Assembly (NCBI RefSeq): GCF_002736145.1
Contig: NZ_CP024160.1
Coordinates: 1,922,001 to 1,986,000 of the forward strand
Direction: 5' to 3'
Length of the DNA: 64,000 bases
DNA from: Collinsella aerofaciens
GTDB taxonomy: Bacteria; Actinomycetota; Coriobacteriia; Coriobacteriales; Coriobacteriaceae
A model generated the notes under the pieces. That model searched no databases. It was not told where the DNA came from and saw only the letters and a program-made list of their open reading frames with translations. How positions within the stretch are numbered: position 1 is the stretch's first letter; each line of letters begins with the position of its first letter. Both the position numbers and the translations under genes were made by a program. Shown here in pieces: positions 47,481 to 55,229 of this stretch.

Positions 47481-48299
47481 ATGTCTGCAATCACTATTCT
47501 GCTTGTTGCGATTGTCGCGTTGCTTGCCGGTATGGAAGGCATTCTGGATGAGTTCCAGTTCCATCAGCCGCTCGTGGCATGCACGCTTATCGGTCTCGTA
47601 ACCGGTCACCTTCAGGAGGGCATCCTCCTGGGCGGTTCGCTCCAGATGATGGCCCTTGGCTGGGCTAACGTCGGCGCCGCCGTCGCGCCTGACGCCGCTC
47701 TGGCCTCGGTCGCTTCTTCGATCATCATGGTGCTCGCCCTCAACGGCGGCGCCACCGATTCGGCCAAGGCCGTTACCGCCGCCATCGCCGTCGCCGTTCC
47801 GCTGTCGGTCGCTGGCCTGTTCCTGACCATGATCTGCCGTACCCTGGCAACCGCTATCGCTCACGCCATGGACGGTTGCGCCGAGAAGGGCGACTTCGCC
47901 GGCATCGAGCGCTGGCAGTATGCTGCCATCCTCATGCAGGGCCTTCGTATCGCCATCCCGGCAGTACTTCTGTGCATCATCCCGGCCGAGGCTGTTACCA
48001 ACGCGCTTAACGCTATGCCCGACTGGCTGTCCGGCGGCATGGCTGTCGGCGGCGGCATGGTCGCTTCCGTCGGTTACGCCATGGTCATCAACATGATGGC
48101 CACCAAGGAGACCTGGCCGTTCTTCGTCCTCGGCTTTGTCCTTGCTGCCATCCCTCAGCTCACGCTGATCGCCCTTGGCCTCATCGGCATCTCCCTTGCC
48201 CTCATCTACCTTGGCCTTAAGGATCTGGCCAAGCAGGGTGGCGGCATGGGCGGTGGCTCCGGCGACCCGCTCGGCGACATTCTGAACGATTACGAGTAG
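47481..48299 (+). CDS. manY: PTS mannose-family EIIC component
   Basis: Membrane component of 272 residues with the family pattern of hydrophobic helices and the block LIGLVTGHLQEGILLGGSLQ, then MALGWANVGAAVAPDAALASV split over residues 57-78. With EIID it forms the translocation channel. AAAGGAGGG precedes the ATG; it lies 18 bases after manX and 16 before manZ. Confidence 0.94.
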   Translation: MSAITILLVAIVALLAGMEGILDEFQFHQPLVACTLIGLVTGHLQEGILLGGSLQMMALGWANVGAAVAPDAALASVASSIIMVLALNGGATDSAKAVTAAIAVAVPLSVAGLFLTMICRTLATAIAHAMDGCAEKGDFAGIERWQYAAILMQGLRIAIPAVLLCIIPAEAVTNALNAMPDWLSGGMAVGGGMVASVGYAMVINMMATKETWPFFVLGFVLAAIPQLTLIALGLIGISLALIYLGLKDLAKQGGGMGGGSGDPLGDILNDYE

Positions 48300-48315
48300 G
48301 AGGGGAGTGATACAT

Positions 48316-49236
48316 ATGGCAGAGAACAAGATTCAGCTCACCAAGGCTGACCGCAAGAAGGTTTGCTTCCGTCATCAGTTCCTTCAGGGCTCGTGGAACT
48401 ACGAGCGTATGCAGAACGGCGGCTGGTGCTTCGCAATGATCCCTGCGATCAAGAAGCTCTACACCAGCAAGGATGACCAGATTGCCGCTCTTAAGCGCCA
48501 CCTGGAGTTCTATAACACCCACCCTTATGTTTCCGCCCCCGTCATTGGTGTTACCCTCGCTCTCGAGGAGGAGCGCGCCAACGGTGCTCCGATTGACGAC
48601 GTCGCCATCCAGGGCGTCAAGGTCGGTATGATGGGCCCGCTCGCCGGCGTCGGCGACCCCGCCTTCTGGTTCACCCTTCGCCCGATTCTGGGCGCTCTGG
48701 GCGCTTCCCTGGCCCTGTCCGGCAGCATCGCCGGTCCGCTGCTGTTCTTCTTCGCGTGGAACATCATCCGTTACGCCTTCCTGTGGTACACGCAGGAGTT
48801 TGGCTACAAGGTCGGCTCCTCCATCGCCAAGGACCTCTCCGGCGGTCTGATGGGCAAGGTCACCGAGGGCGCTTCCATCCTGGGTATGTTCATCATCGGC
48901 GCCCTGGTCGAGCGCTGGGTGTCCATCTCCTTCACCCCGGTCGTCTCCAAGGTCACGCAGTCTGCTGGCGCCTTTATCGACTGGGCTAATCTGCCCTCCG
49001 GTTCTGAGGGTGTCAAGGAAGCACTGACGATGTATAACTCCATCGGTGCTAACGCCCTTGATCAGGTGAAGGTCACCACGCTTCAGGCTAACCTCGATCA
49101 GCTCATCCCCGGCCTTGCCGCCGTGTGCCTGACCCTGCTGGTCTGCAAGCTCCTCAAGAAGAAGGTCAGCCCGATCGTCATCATCCTGGCTCTCTTCGCC
49201 ATCGGCATCATCGGTCGCGTCTGCGGCTTCATGTAA
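48316..49236 (+). CDS. manZ: PTS mannose-family EIID component
   Basis: EIID of 306 residues. The N-terminal cytoplasmic part reads SWNYERMQNGGWCFAMIPAI, and the block VKVGMMGPLAGVGDPAFWFT is characteristic. The C-terminus contains membrane helices. An in-frame GTG three codons upstream is less likely; GGGGAG fits the ATG at 48316. A hairpin terminator follows before manO. Confidence 0.94.
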   Translation: MAENKIQLTKADRKKVCFRHQFLQGSWNYERMQNGGWCFAMIPAIKKLYTSKDDQIAALKRHLEFYNTHPYVSAPVIGVTLALEEERANGAPIDDVAIQGVKVGMMGPLAGVGDPAFWFTLRPILGALGASLALSGSIAGPLLFFFAWNIIRYAFLWYTQEFGYKVGSSIAKDLSGGLMGKVTEGASILGMFIIGALVERWVSISFTPVVSKVTQSAGAFIDWANLPSGSEGVKEALTMYNSIGANALDQVKVTTLQANLDQLIPGLAAVCLTLLVCKLLKKKVSPIVIILALFAIGIIGRVCGFM

Positions 49237-49292
49237 GCACGTTTCGGCTTAAGACCGAGAATTGCTATGCAAGGGCTTTTGAGCCATTGAAA

Positions 49293-49340
49293 CGGACCGC
49301 ACCCGGTGGGTACACTGGATGCGGTCCGATTGTTTTATTT
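49293..49340 (+). terminator. Terminator/attenuator between manZ and manO
   Basis: CGGACCGCA (49293-49301) pairs with TGCGGTCCG (49320-49328), with an inner CGGTG/CACTG stem, followed by ATTGTTTTATTT. It probably lowers manO expression relative to the permease genes. Confidence 0.8.
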
Positions 49341-49356
49341 GGAGGGCGAGGCGCGC

Positions 49357-49755
49357 ATGGCGCAATCTCAGAACAGCACGGTCGATCTGGCAACGCCGGC
49401 AACCTGCCTGATGGGGCTTACCAGCCACGGTAACGTGATGGTGGGCAATAAGGCGTTCGAGTATTACAACGAGCGCAATCCCGAGGATTATATTCAAATC
49501 CCGTGGGACGAGGTCGACTATATCGCCGCCGAGGTTTTGCGCGGCACCAAGAAGATCACGCGTTTTGCCATCTTCACCAAGGACAACGGTCACTTTACGT
49601 TTTCGACGCGCGACGACAAAGAGACGTTGCGCGCGGTCCGCAAGTACGTCGACGAGGATAAGCTCGTGCGTTCGCCCGACTTTATCGATGTGACGGCCAA
49701 GGGCGCCAAGAGCATCCCCTCCGTTATCAAAAACCTCTTCCACAAAGGCAACTAG
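49357..49755 (+). CDS. manO: ManO, DUF956 family
   Basis: Protein of 132 residues matching the DUF956/ManO type found after mannose PTS genes in Gram-positive bacteria (CLMGLTSHGNVMVGNKAFEY, PWDEVDYIAAEV, FTFSTRDDKETLRAVRKY). It is thought to affect expression or activity of the man PTS; the mechanism is not established. GGAGGG lies ten bases before the ATG. It lies behind a terminator within the operon. Confidence 0.88.
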   Translation: MAQSQNSTVDLATPATCLMGLTSHGNVMVGNKAFEYYNERNPEDYIQIPWDEVDYIAAEVLRGTKKITRFAIFTKDNGHFTFSTRDDKETLRAVRKYVDEDKLVRSPDFIDVTAKGAKSIPSVIKNLFHKGN

Positions 49756-49763
49756 TCGTTGGG

Positions 49764-49819
49764 TAGTCGTCTGCGACGCTCTTAAACGACCAGTCATTAA
49801 AGAACGTCGCAGACGACTA
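49764..49819. repeat. Hairpin repeat after manO
   Basis: TAGTCGTCTGCGACG (49764-49778) pairs perfectly with CGTCGCAGACGACTA (49805-49819). The 26-base loop contains CTTAAACGACCAGTCATT, related to the repeats at 831 and 46127. Confidence 0.7.
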
Positions 49820-49880
49820 TCTCGAAGAGCGGCTATGCGCTGCATGGTAGTGGCGCAAATCTGCTACACTAGTACAACAT

Positions 49881-49956
49881 GCCTCCGTAGCTCAGGGGAT
49901 AGAGCACCGCTCTCCTAAAGCGGGTGTCGACGGTTCGAATCCGCCCGGGGGCACCA
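49881..49956 (+). tRNA. tRNA-Arg (anticodon CCT)
   Basis: The 76-base cloverleaf has acceptor GCCTCCG with CGGGGGC, D arm GCTCAGGGGATAGAGC, anticodon stem CCGCT/AGCGG with loop CTCCTAA (anticodon CCT, arginine AGG), and T loop TTCGAAT. The CCA end is encoded. The T stem has one A-C mismatch. A terminator follows, and downstream lie partial copies of this gene. Confidence 0.93.
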
Positions 49957-49966
49957 GAGATTTGCC

Positions 49967-49999
49967 GAGCCCGGTACCACCACGGTGCCGGGCTCTTCT
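49967..49999 (+). terminator. Terminator after tRNA-Arg
   Basis: GAGCCCGGTACC (49967-49978) pairs with GGTGCCGGGCTC (49984-49995) and TTCT follows. The same terminator recurs at 50096-50128. Confidence 0.85.
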
Positions 50000-50011
50000 G
50001 GTCTAAAGGCC

Positions 50012-50128
50012 GGATTCGGACCGTCGACACCCGCGTCACTTATTTCCCCGCGGGGGGGAGTTTTCGAATCCGCCCGGGGGCACCAGAGGAATATCGAGCC
50101 CGGTACCGCTACGGTGCCGGGCTCTTCT
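50012..50128. repeat. Partial tRNA-Arg copies, inverted and direct, with duplicated terminator
   Basis: 50012-50034 is the reverse complement of tRNA bases 49920-49942 with one mismatch. 50063-50088 is a perfect 26-base direct copy of the tRNA 3' end and flank (49934-49959), followed by a second terminator (50096-50124) that differs only in its loop. No complete second tRNA can be folded. A direct copy of a tRNA 3' end is what integration at a tRNA leaves, but only about 100 bases separate the copies. Confidence 0.75.
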
Positions 50129-50163
50129 GGTTTAAGGCATGCCGTAGTATTCGCTGCTTCAGA

Positions 50164-50202
50164 TAAAGAAAGCGCCCGCTTGCTGGGGGAGCAAGCGGGC
50201 GC
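50164..50202 (-). terminator. Terminator of the kinase/cell-wall operon
   Basis: GCGCCCGCTTGCT (50172-50184) pairs with AGCAAGCGGGCGC (50190-50202). On the minus strand TTTCTTTATC follows. It ends the long minus-strand operon whose last gene is pknB. Confidence 0.88.
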
Positions 50203-50254
50203 CTGTGAGCGAATATGTTTGCGGCGAGAGCCGTAATGAGCGGTGGGGTGGCGA

Positions 50255-52210
50255 CTAGTTGGTCGTACCGGAATCGTCGCCCGTGCCCGAGCCCGAACCC
50301 GAGCCCGAAAGTGCGACCGTCAGCGTAATCGTGCTGTCGGTGGACTGCTTGCCAGTGGGGGAGACGCCCGTAACGGTGGCATCCTCGTTACCGCTTACGG
50401 GATTGCCGTTCTGGTCGCAGAAGCCAATGTTATAGAAACCGGCGTTGTTGAGCGCGGTAACGGCGGCGGAAATGCTCTTGCCGTACAGGTTGCCCGGGAC
50501 GGCGGCCTTGCCGGACTTCTTGGCAATGACGACGGTAATCGTGGCGCCGGGCTTCTGCTTGCCGCTGGGGTTCCAGCTGATCACGGTTCCCTCGGTAACT
50601 GAGTCGTTCTCCTGGTAGCTCACGTCGACGCCAAAGCCTGCCATATCGAGGGCGTTGCGCGCCTGGGCCTCGGTCATGTCGGTCAGGTCGGGGACGGACG
50701 TGGTATCCGGGCCGCCCGAGACCTTGTACGAGATGGTCGTGCCTTTCTCGACTTCCTTACCGGCTTCGGTGCCCTGCTCAAAGACCTGGCCCTCATCGGC
50801 CTCGTTGGCCTCCTCGGAGGCGTTGCCCTTCAGGCCAACGCTTGCCAGCGCGGCTTCTGCCTGGTCCTTGGTCAGGCCGACAAGCCGGGGAACCTCAACC
50901 TTCTCGGAGGGCTTGGGGCCCTTGGAGATTACCAGGTTCACCTTGGTGCCCTTGGCCTTCTTGGTGTTGCCGTTGGGCGTCTGCTCGGCGACCTTGCCCT
51001 CGTCGACATCGTCGTTGTAGCTTTGGTCGATGGTGCCGACTTCGAGGCCGGCTTCCTTGATCAGCTCGACGGCAGTCTGCTGGTCCTTGCCCAGCACATC
51101 GGGCACGGTGACCTGCTCGCCGCCAAAGAGTCCTGTGGCAAAGGCCACCACGATGCCGATGACGGCAACGGCTGCCACCACGGCGGCGATGATCTTGTTC
51201 TTGTTGGATTTGGGCTTTTCGACCTCGTAGGAGCCGGTGGAGCCCGAAACCGAGCTACGGGCGGTGTTCTGGCCGCTCACGCCCGAGACGGGACGCACCA
51301 TGGCGCGCGTCTGATCGGAAAGCTCGCGAGTCTTGGTGGCGCCCAGCTCACCGGGGGCACCGATGATGCGTGTGGGCTCCGAGATGTTTACGGCACGGCC
51401 CGACAGGTAGCTGTTGAGCACCTGACGAAGCTCGTCGGCGGTCTGGAAGCGGTTTGCCGGGTCCTTCTCCATGCACTTGAGGATGATGCGCTCAAGGTCG
51501 GCGTCGACGCCGGAGTTGATCTGGCTCGGCGGAATAGGTAGCTCATTGACCTGCTTGAGTGCGACCGAGATGGCGTCATCACCGTCAAAGGGCACGCGGC
51601 CGGTGGCGCACTCATACATCACGACGCCCAGCGAGTAGATATCCGAGGTGGGGCCGAGGTCCTGACCACGGGTCTGCTCGGGGCTGACGTAGTGGGCGGT
51701 TCCCAGCACGTTGTTGTCTTGCGTGAGGTGGCTGTTCTTGGCGCGCGCGATGCCAAAGTCCATCACCTTGATGTTGCCGTCGGGCAGCACCATGATGTTC
51801 TGCGGCTTAATGTCGCGGTGGATGATCTCGTGCTTGTGGGCGACCGAAAGTGCAGAGCTGATCTGCGAGCCGATCTGGGCGACCTTCTTGGGGTCGAGGG
51901 CGCCGTGGCTCTTGATGCCGCTCTTAAGGTCGGTACCGCGCAGGTACTCCATGACGATGTAATAGGTGTCGCCGTCCTTGCCCCAATCGTAGACGCCCAC
52001 GATATAGGGGGAGGAGAGACCGGCTGCTGCCTGGGCCTCCTGCTTAAAGCGTGCGGCGAAGGTTGCGTCGCCAGCATACTGCGGCAGCATGATCTTGACA
52101 GCAACCGTGCGGTCGAGGACCTGGTCCTGTGCACGGTAGACGGTCGCCATGCCGCCTGTCCCCACCTTATCCTTGAGGAGGTATCTTCCCCCGAGGACCC
52201 TCTGTTCCAT
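50255..52210 (-). CDS. pknB: PASTA-domain Ser/Thr protein kinase
   Basis: Membrane kinase of 651 residues of the PknB/PrkC type, controlling cell-wall growth and division. Kinase domain 1-270: glycine loop GTGGMATVY, VAVKIM, catalytic HRDIKPQN, DFG in MDFGIARA, and APE-equivalent SPEQTRG. A juxtamembrane region and one membrane helix (about 335-357) lead to four PASTA domains that bind muropeptides or lipid II, then a Gly/Ser tail. AGGAG precedes the ATG at 52210. It is the last gene of the operon. Confidence 0.95.
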   Translation of the reverse strand: MEQRVLGGRYLLKDKVGTGGMATVYRAQDQVLDRTVAVKIMLPQYAGDATFAARFKQEAQAAAGLSSPYIVGVYDWGKDGDTYYIVMEYLRGTDLKSGIKSHGALDPKKVAQIGSQISSALSVAHKHEIIHRDIKPQNIMVLPDGNIKVMDFGIARAKNSHLTQDNNVLGTAHYVSPEQTRGQDLGPTSDIYSLGVVMYECATGRVPFDGDDAISVALKQVNELPIPPSQINSGVDADLERIILKCMEKDPANRFQTADELRQVLNSYLSGRAVNISEPTRIIGAPGELGATKTRELSDQTRAMVRPVSGVSGQNTARSSVSGSTGSYEVEKPKSNKNKIIAAVVAAVAVIGIVVAFATGLFGGEQVTVPDVLGKDQQTAVELIKEAGLEVGTIDQSYNDDVDEGKVAEQTPNGNTKKAKGTKVNLVISKGPKPSEKVEVPRLVGLTKDQAEAALASVGLKGNASEEANEADEGQVFEQGTEAGKEVEKGTTISYKVSGGPDTTSVPDLTDMTEAQARNALDMAGFGVDVSYQENDSVTEGTVISWNPSGKQKPGATITVVIAKKSGKAAVPGNLYGKSISAAVTALNNAGFYNIGFCDQNGNPVSGNEDATVTGVSPTGKQSTDSTITLTVALSGSGSGSGTGDDSGTTN

Positions 52211-52342
52211 TCCTGCTCCTAACATAACTATTCGCTCAACGATGTGTGTAGTACCTACGATGTGGCCGCTGGGGCCGTGTGGCGCGTTGCCGCTAACTCT
52301 TCGGCCGCGGCGCGCCTCGGGTGTCCGATTCGATCATGGGCA

Positions 52343-55213
52343 TCACGCTCCCTGTGCGGCGAGCGCCGCGGTCAGGACGATGCCGGCGATCTTGGCCGCC
52401 TTGACGTCGTGTTTGTCGTAATCCTCCAAGGCCACCGAGATGGCGACCGTGGGTGAATCGTAAGGTGCAAAGCCAACGAACATCGAGTTGACGTTGGTGC
52501 CGCCGGTCTCGGCCGAGCCGGTCTTGCCGGCGACCTTGACGCCGGGGACCTGGGCATCGGTGCCGGTGCCGGACTGGACGACGGCAAGCATGGCCTGCTT
52601 GACCTGGTCGGCCGTGGCGGAGCTGACGGCCTGACCCAGCGAGCGGGACTGCGTGGTCTTGACCACGGTTCCGTCCGGGGCGAGTACCTGGGCTACAAAG
52701 TATGGGTCCATGACCACGCCACTGTTAGCGATGGCGGCGGCAATTACGGCGTTTTGCATGACGGTGGTCTGCGGGCCGGGCGTGTGGTCCATGCCGACAG
52801 GCTGGCCGGCGCCGGCCCAGGCGGTCTCCCACTCGGTCATGAGCGACGGGTCGGCCATGATGGAGGCCGCGGAGGTCAGGTCCTGGCCGAGCTTTTGGCC
52901 GTAGCCAAAGGCGTTGGCAAACTGCACGAGCGTGTTTGCGCCAACTTCGGTTGCCACCTGGCCAAAGACGACGTTGGAGGACACGGCAAAGGCCTGCTGC
53001 AGGCTGATGGTGCCGTAGCTCTCGTTGGCATAGTTGGTGACCGGTGCGTTGCCGATGTCCATGGAGCCGGGCGCCTGGTAGGTGCTGGTAAGGCTGGCGG
53101 TACCGGTCTCGAGTGCCGCGGAAAGCGTAACGACCTTAAACGTGGAGCCCGGCGTGTACAGCGCGTCCATGGCGCGATTGTACATAGAGCCGTCCTCGCC
53201 GCCGCCCGCCTGCAGCAGGGCGTCGATGTTGGTGTTGTCGTAGGTGGGCGAGCTGGCACATGCGAGCACCGCGCCGGTACGCGGGTCGATGACCACTACA
53301 GCGCCCTTAAAGCCCTTGAGCGCCTGCTCGGCCGCCGTCTGGATACGCGAGTCAATGGTGAGCTTGGCGGTGTTGCCCGGCTGGGTCTGGCCCGCGAGCG
53401 ACGCGATGGCGTTGTTCCAGCTGGAGTAATCCTTAGAGCCGGTGAGCGTGTCGTTCATGACGCTCTCGATGGCAGTGGTGCCATACTGCTGGCTCACGTA
53501 GCCAACCACGTGCGCTGCCAGGTTACCGTTGGGGTAGGAGCGTACGTAGGTGCCGTCCTCCTGCTGCAGCGACTCGGCCAGCGTCACGCCATCGGACGTG
53601 ATGATGGAACCGCGCTGGATGTACTTGGAGCGGGCGATGGTGTGGTTGTTGGTCGGCATGTCCTGATAGTCCTTGGCCTTGATGACCTGGACATAGGTGA
53701 GGTTGCCGATAAGGATGGCGAACAGCGCCGTAAAGGCGAGCACCGCACGGGTTAGACGGTTGGCGAGCGCAACGCGGCCGAGCACACCGGATTCAGGCGT
53801 GTCGAGCAGGCGACGGCGCATGCGCGAGCCGACGGAATGGCTGCCGCTGCCGTAGGAAGACGAGGTGGCAAAGCGCGTGCCCGTCGGGGCGGCGGCAGAT
53901 GCGACCTGATCATCGGTGATGGCGGCCATGGTGCCGGTGCCGGTAAGCTCGGCCTCGCGTCCGGTCGCCTCGTCACCGGCGCGCAGCAGGAGCGCGACGA
54001 TGATAAAGCTCGCCAGCAGAGAGGAGCCGCCCTGGCTCATAAAGGGCAGGGTGACGCCGGTCAGCGGGATCAGGCGGGTTACGCCGCCAACGATCAAGAA
54101 GGCCTGGAAGCTGATGGCGGCCGTAAGGCCCGTGGCGCTAAAGGCAGCGAGGTCGGATTTAGCGCGGGCAGCCGTGGTGAGGCCACGCACGGCAAAGAGC
54201 ATAAACAGGATGAGCACGGCGCCGCCGCCCAAAAGGCCCATCTCCTCGCCGATAGCCGAGAAGATAAAGTCGGACTCGACGACAGGGATGTTGTTGGCCA
54301 TACCGTTGCCGATGCCAACACCGACCAGGCCGCCATCGGCAAGCGAGAAGAGCGACTGGACGATCTGGTAGCCCTGGCCCTGGGCGTCCTTAAACGGATC
54401 GACCCAAACCTGGAAACGCACCTGAACGTGCGATAGGAACTTGTAGGCGCCCACGGCTCCGACGGCTAAGAGCGCAAGGCCGATAACGACATACGAAAAG
54501 CGCCCCGTGGCAACGTAGAGCATCAGCAAGAAGATGGTGTAGAACAGCACGGCCGAACCCAGATCGCGTTCGAAGACGACGACGAGCAGGCACACACCCC
54601 ACACGGCAAACAGCGGCAGCAGCAGTCGCAGGCGAGGGATCTTAAAGCCCAGGATCTTGCGGTTGGAGATGGAGAGCAGCTCGCGGTTCTCGGCCAGGTA
54701 CCCGGCCAGGAACAGCACGATAAAGACCTTGGCGAACTCGCCGGGCTGGATGGTAAAGCCCGCGATGCGAATCCACAGCTTGGAGCCCGAGATCGTGGTG
54801 CCGATAAAGATGGGCAGCATCAGCAGGATGATGCCAATAATGCCAAAGGTGTACTTGTAGCGCATGACCACGTCGAGGTTTTTGACCAGTGCGAGCGTTC
54901 CCACCATCAGGGCCACCGAGACAAACAGGATGATGAGCTGTGAGATGGCGAGAGCGGGGGCGAGACGCGTCACGAACGTGATGCCGATGCCCGAAAGCAC
55001 AAAGACAATGGGCAGGATGGCGGGGTCGGCACCGGGCGCCAAGATGCGCACGGCAATGTGGGCCGCGGCAAAGGCGGCAAAGAGGCCGATCGGTACGGCG
55101 AGCGTCTCAAAGGAGATGGCAGCGCCCGCGGTGAGGACGTACATCGCATACAGCAGGATGACGGGGAACGCCGAGGCGATGAGCAAGAGCAGCTCGGTGT
55201 TGCGGCGACTCAT
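52343..55213 (-). CDS. RodA/FtsW glycosyltransferase fused to a class B penicillin-binding protein
   Basis: A single 956-residue frame joins two proteins that are normally separate. Residues about 1-415 are a RodA/FtsW-type lipid II polymerase with ten membrane helices (GSKLWIRIAGFTIQPGEFAK, FERDLGSA, PLTGVTLPFMSQGGSS). After a linker of about 60 residues and a further membrane segment comes a PbpA-type transpeptidase with PGSTFKVVT (SxxK), VSSNVVFG (SxN) and KTGSAET (KTG). The stretch reads without a stop or frameshift, so the fusion is real unless the assembly is wrong. GGGAG lies before the ATG at 55213. In mycobacteria rodA and pbpA are adjacent genes in this same cluster. Confidence 0.94.
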   Translation of the reverse strand: MSRRNTELLLLIASAFPVILLYAMYVLTAGAAISFETLAVPIGLFAAFAAAHIAVRILAPGADPAILPIVFVLSGIGITFVTRLAPALAISQLIILFVSVALMVGTLALVKNLDVVMRYKYTFGIIGIILLMLPIFIGTTISGSKLWIRIAGFTIQPGEFAKVFIVLFLAGYLAENRELLSISNRKILGFKIPRLRLLLPLFAVWGVCLLVVVFERDLGSAVLFYTIFLLMLYVATGRFSYVVIGLALLAVGAVGAYKFLSHVQVRFQVWVDPFKDAQGQGYQIVQSLFSLADGGLVGVGIGNGMANNIPVVESDFIFSAIGEEMGLLGGGAVLILFMLFAVRGLTTAARAKSDLAAFSATGLTAAISFQAFLIVGGVTRLIPLTGVTLPFMSQGGSSLLASFIIVALLLRAGDEATGREAELTGTGTMAAITDDQVASAAAPTGTRFATSSSYGSGSHSVGSRMRRRLLDTPESGVLGRVALANRLTRAVLAFTALFAILIGNLTYVQVIKAKDYQDMPTNNHTIARSKYIQRGSIITSDGVTLAESLQQEDGTYVRSYPNGNLAAHVVGYVSQQYGTTAIESVMNDTLTGSKDYSSWNNAIASLAGQTQPGNTAKLTIDSRIQTAAEQALKGFKGAVVVIDPRTGAVLACASSPTYDNTNIDALLQAGGGEDGSMYNRAMDALYTPGSTFKVVTLSAALETGTASLTSTYQAPGSMDIGNAPVTNYANESYGTISLQQAFAVSSNVVFGQVATEVGANTLVQFANAFGYGQKLGQDLTSAASIMADPSLMTEWETAWAGAGQPVGMDHTPGPQTTVMQNAVIAAAIANSGVVMDPYFVAQVLAPDGTVVKTTQSRSLGQAVSSATADQVKQAMLAVVQSGTGTDAQVPGVKVAGKTGSAETGGTNVNSMFVGFAPYDSPTVAISVALEDYDKHDVKAAKIAGIVLTAALAAQGA

Positions 55214-55229
55214 AAGCGGCACTCCCTTT

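Noticed and set aside
50035-50090. Second tRNA gene after tRNA-Arg
   Set aside because: Only the T arm and 3' end are present; D arm and anticodon arm are missing, so no cloverleaf forms.
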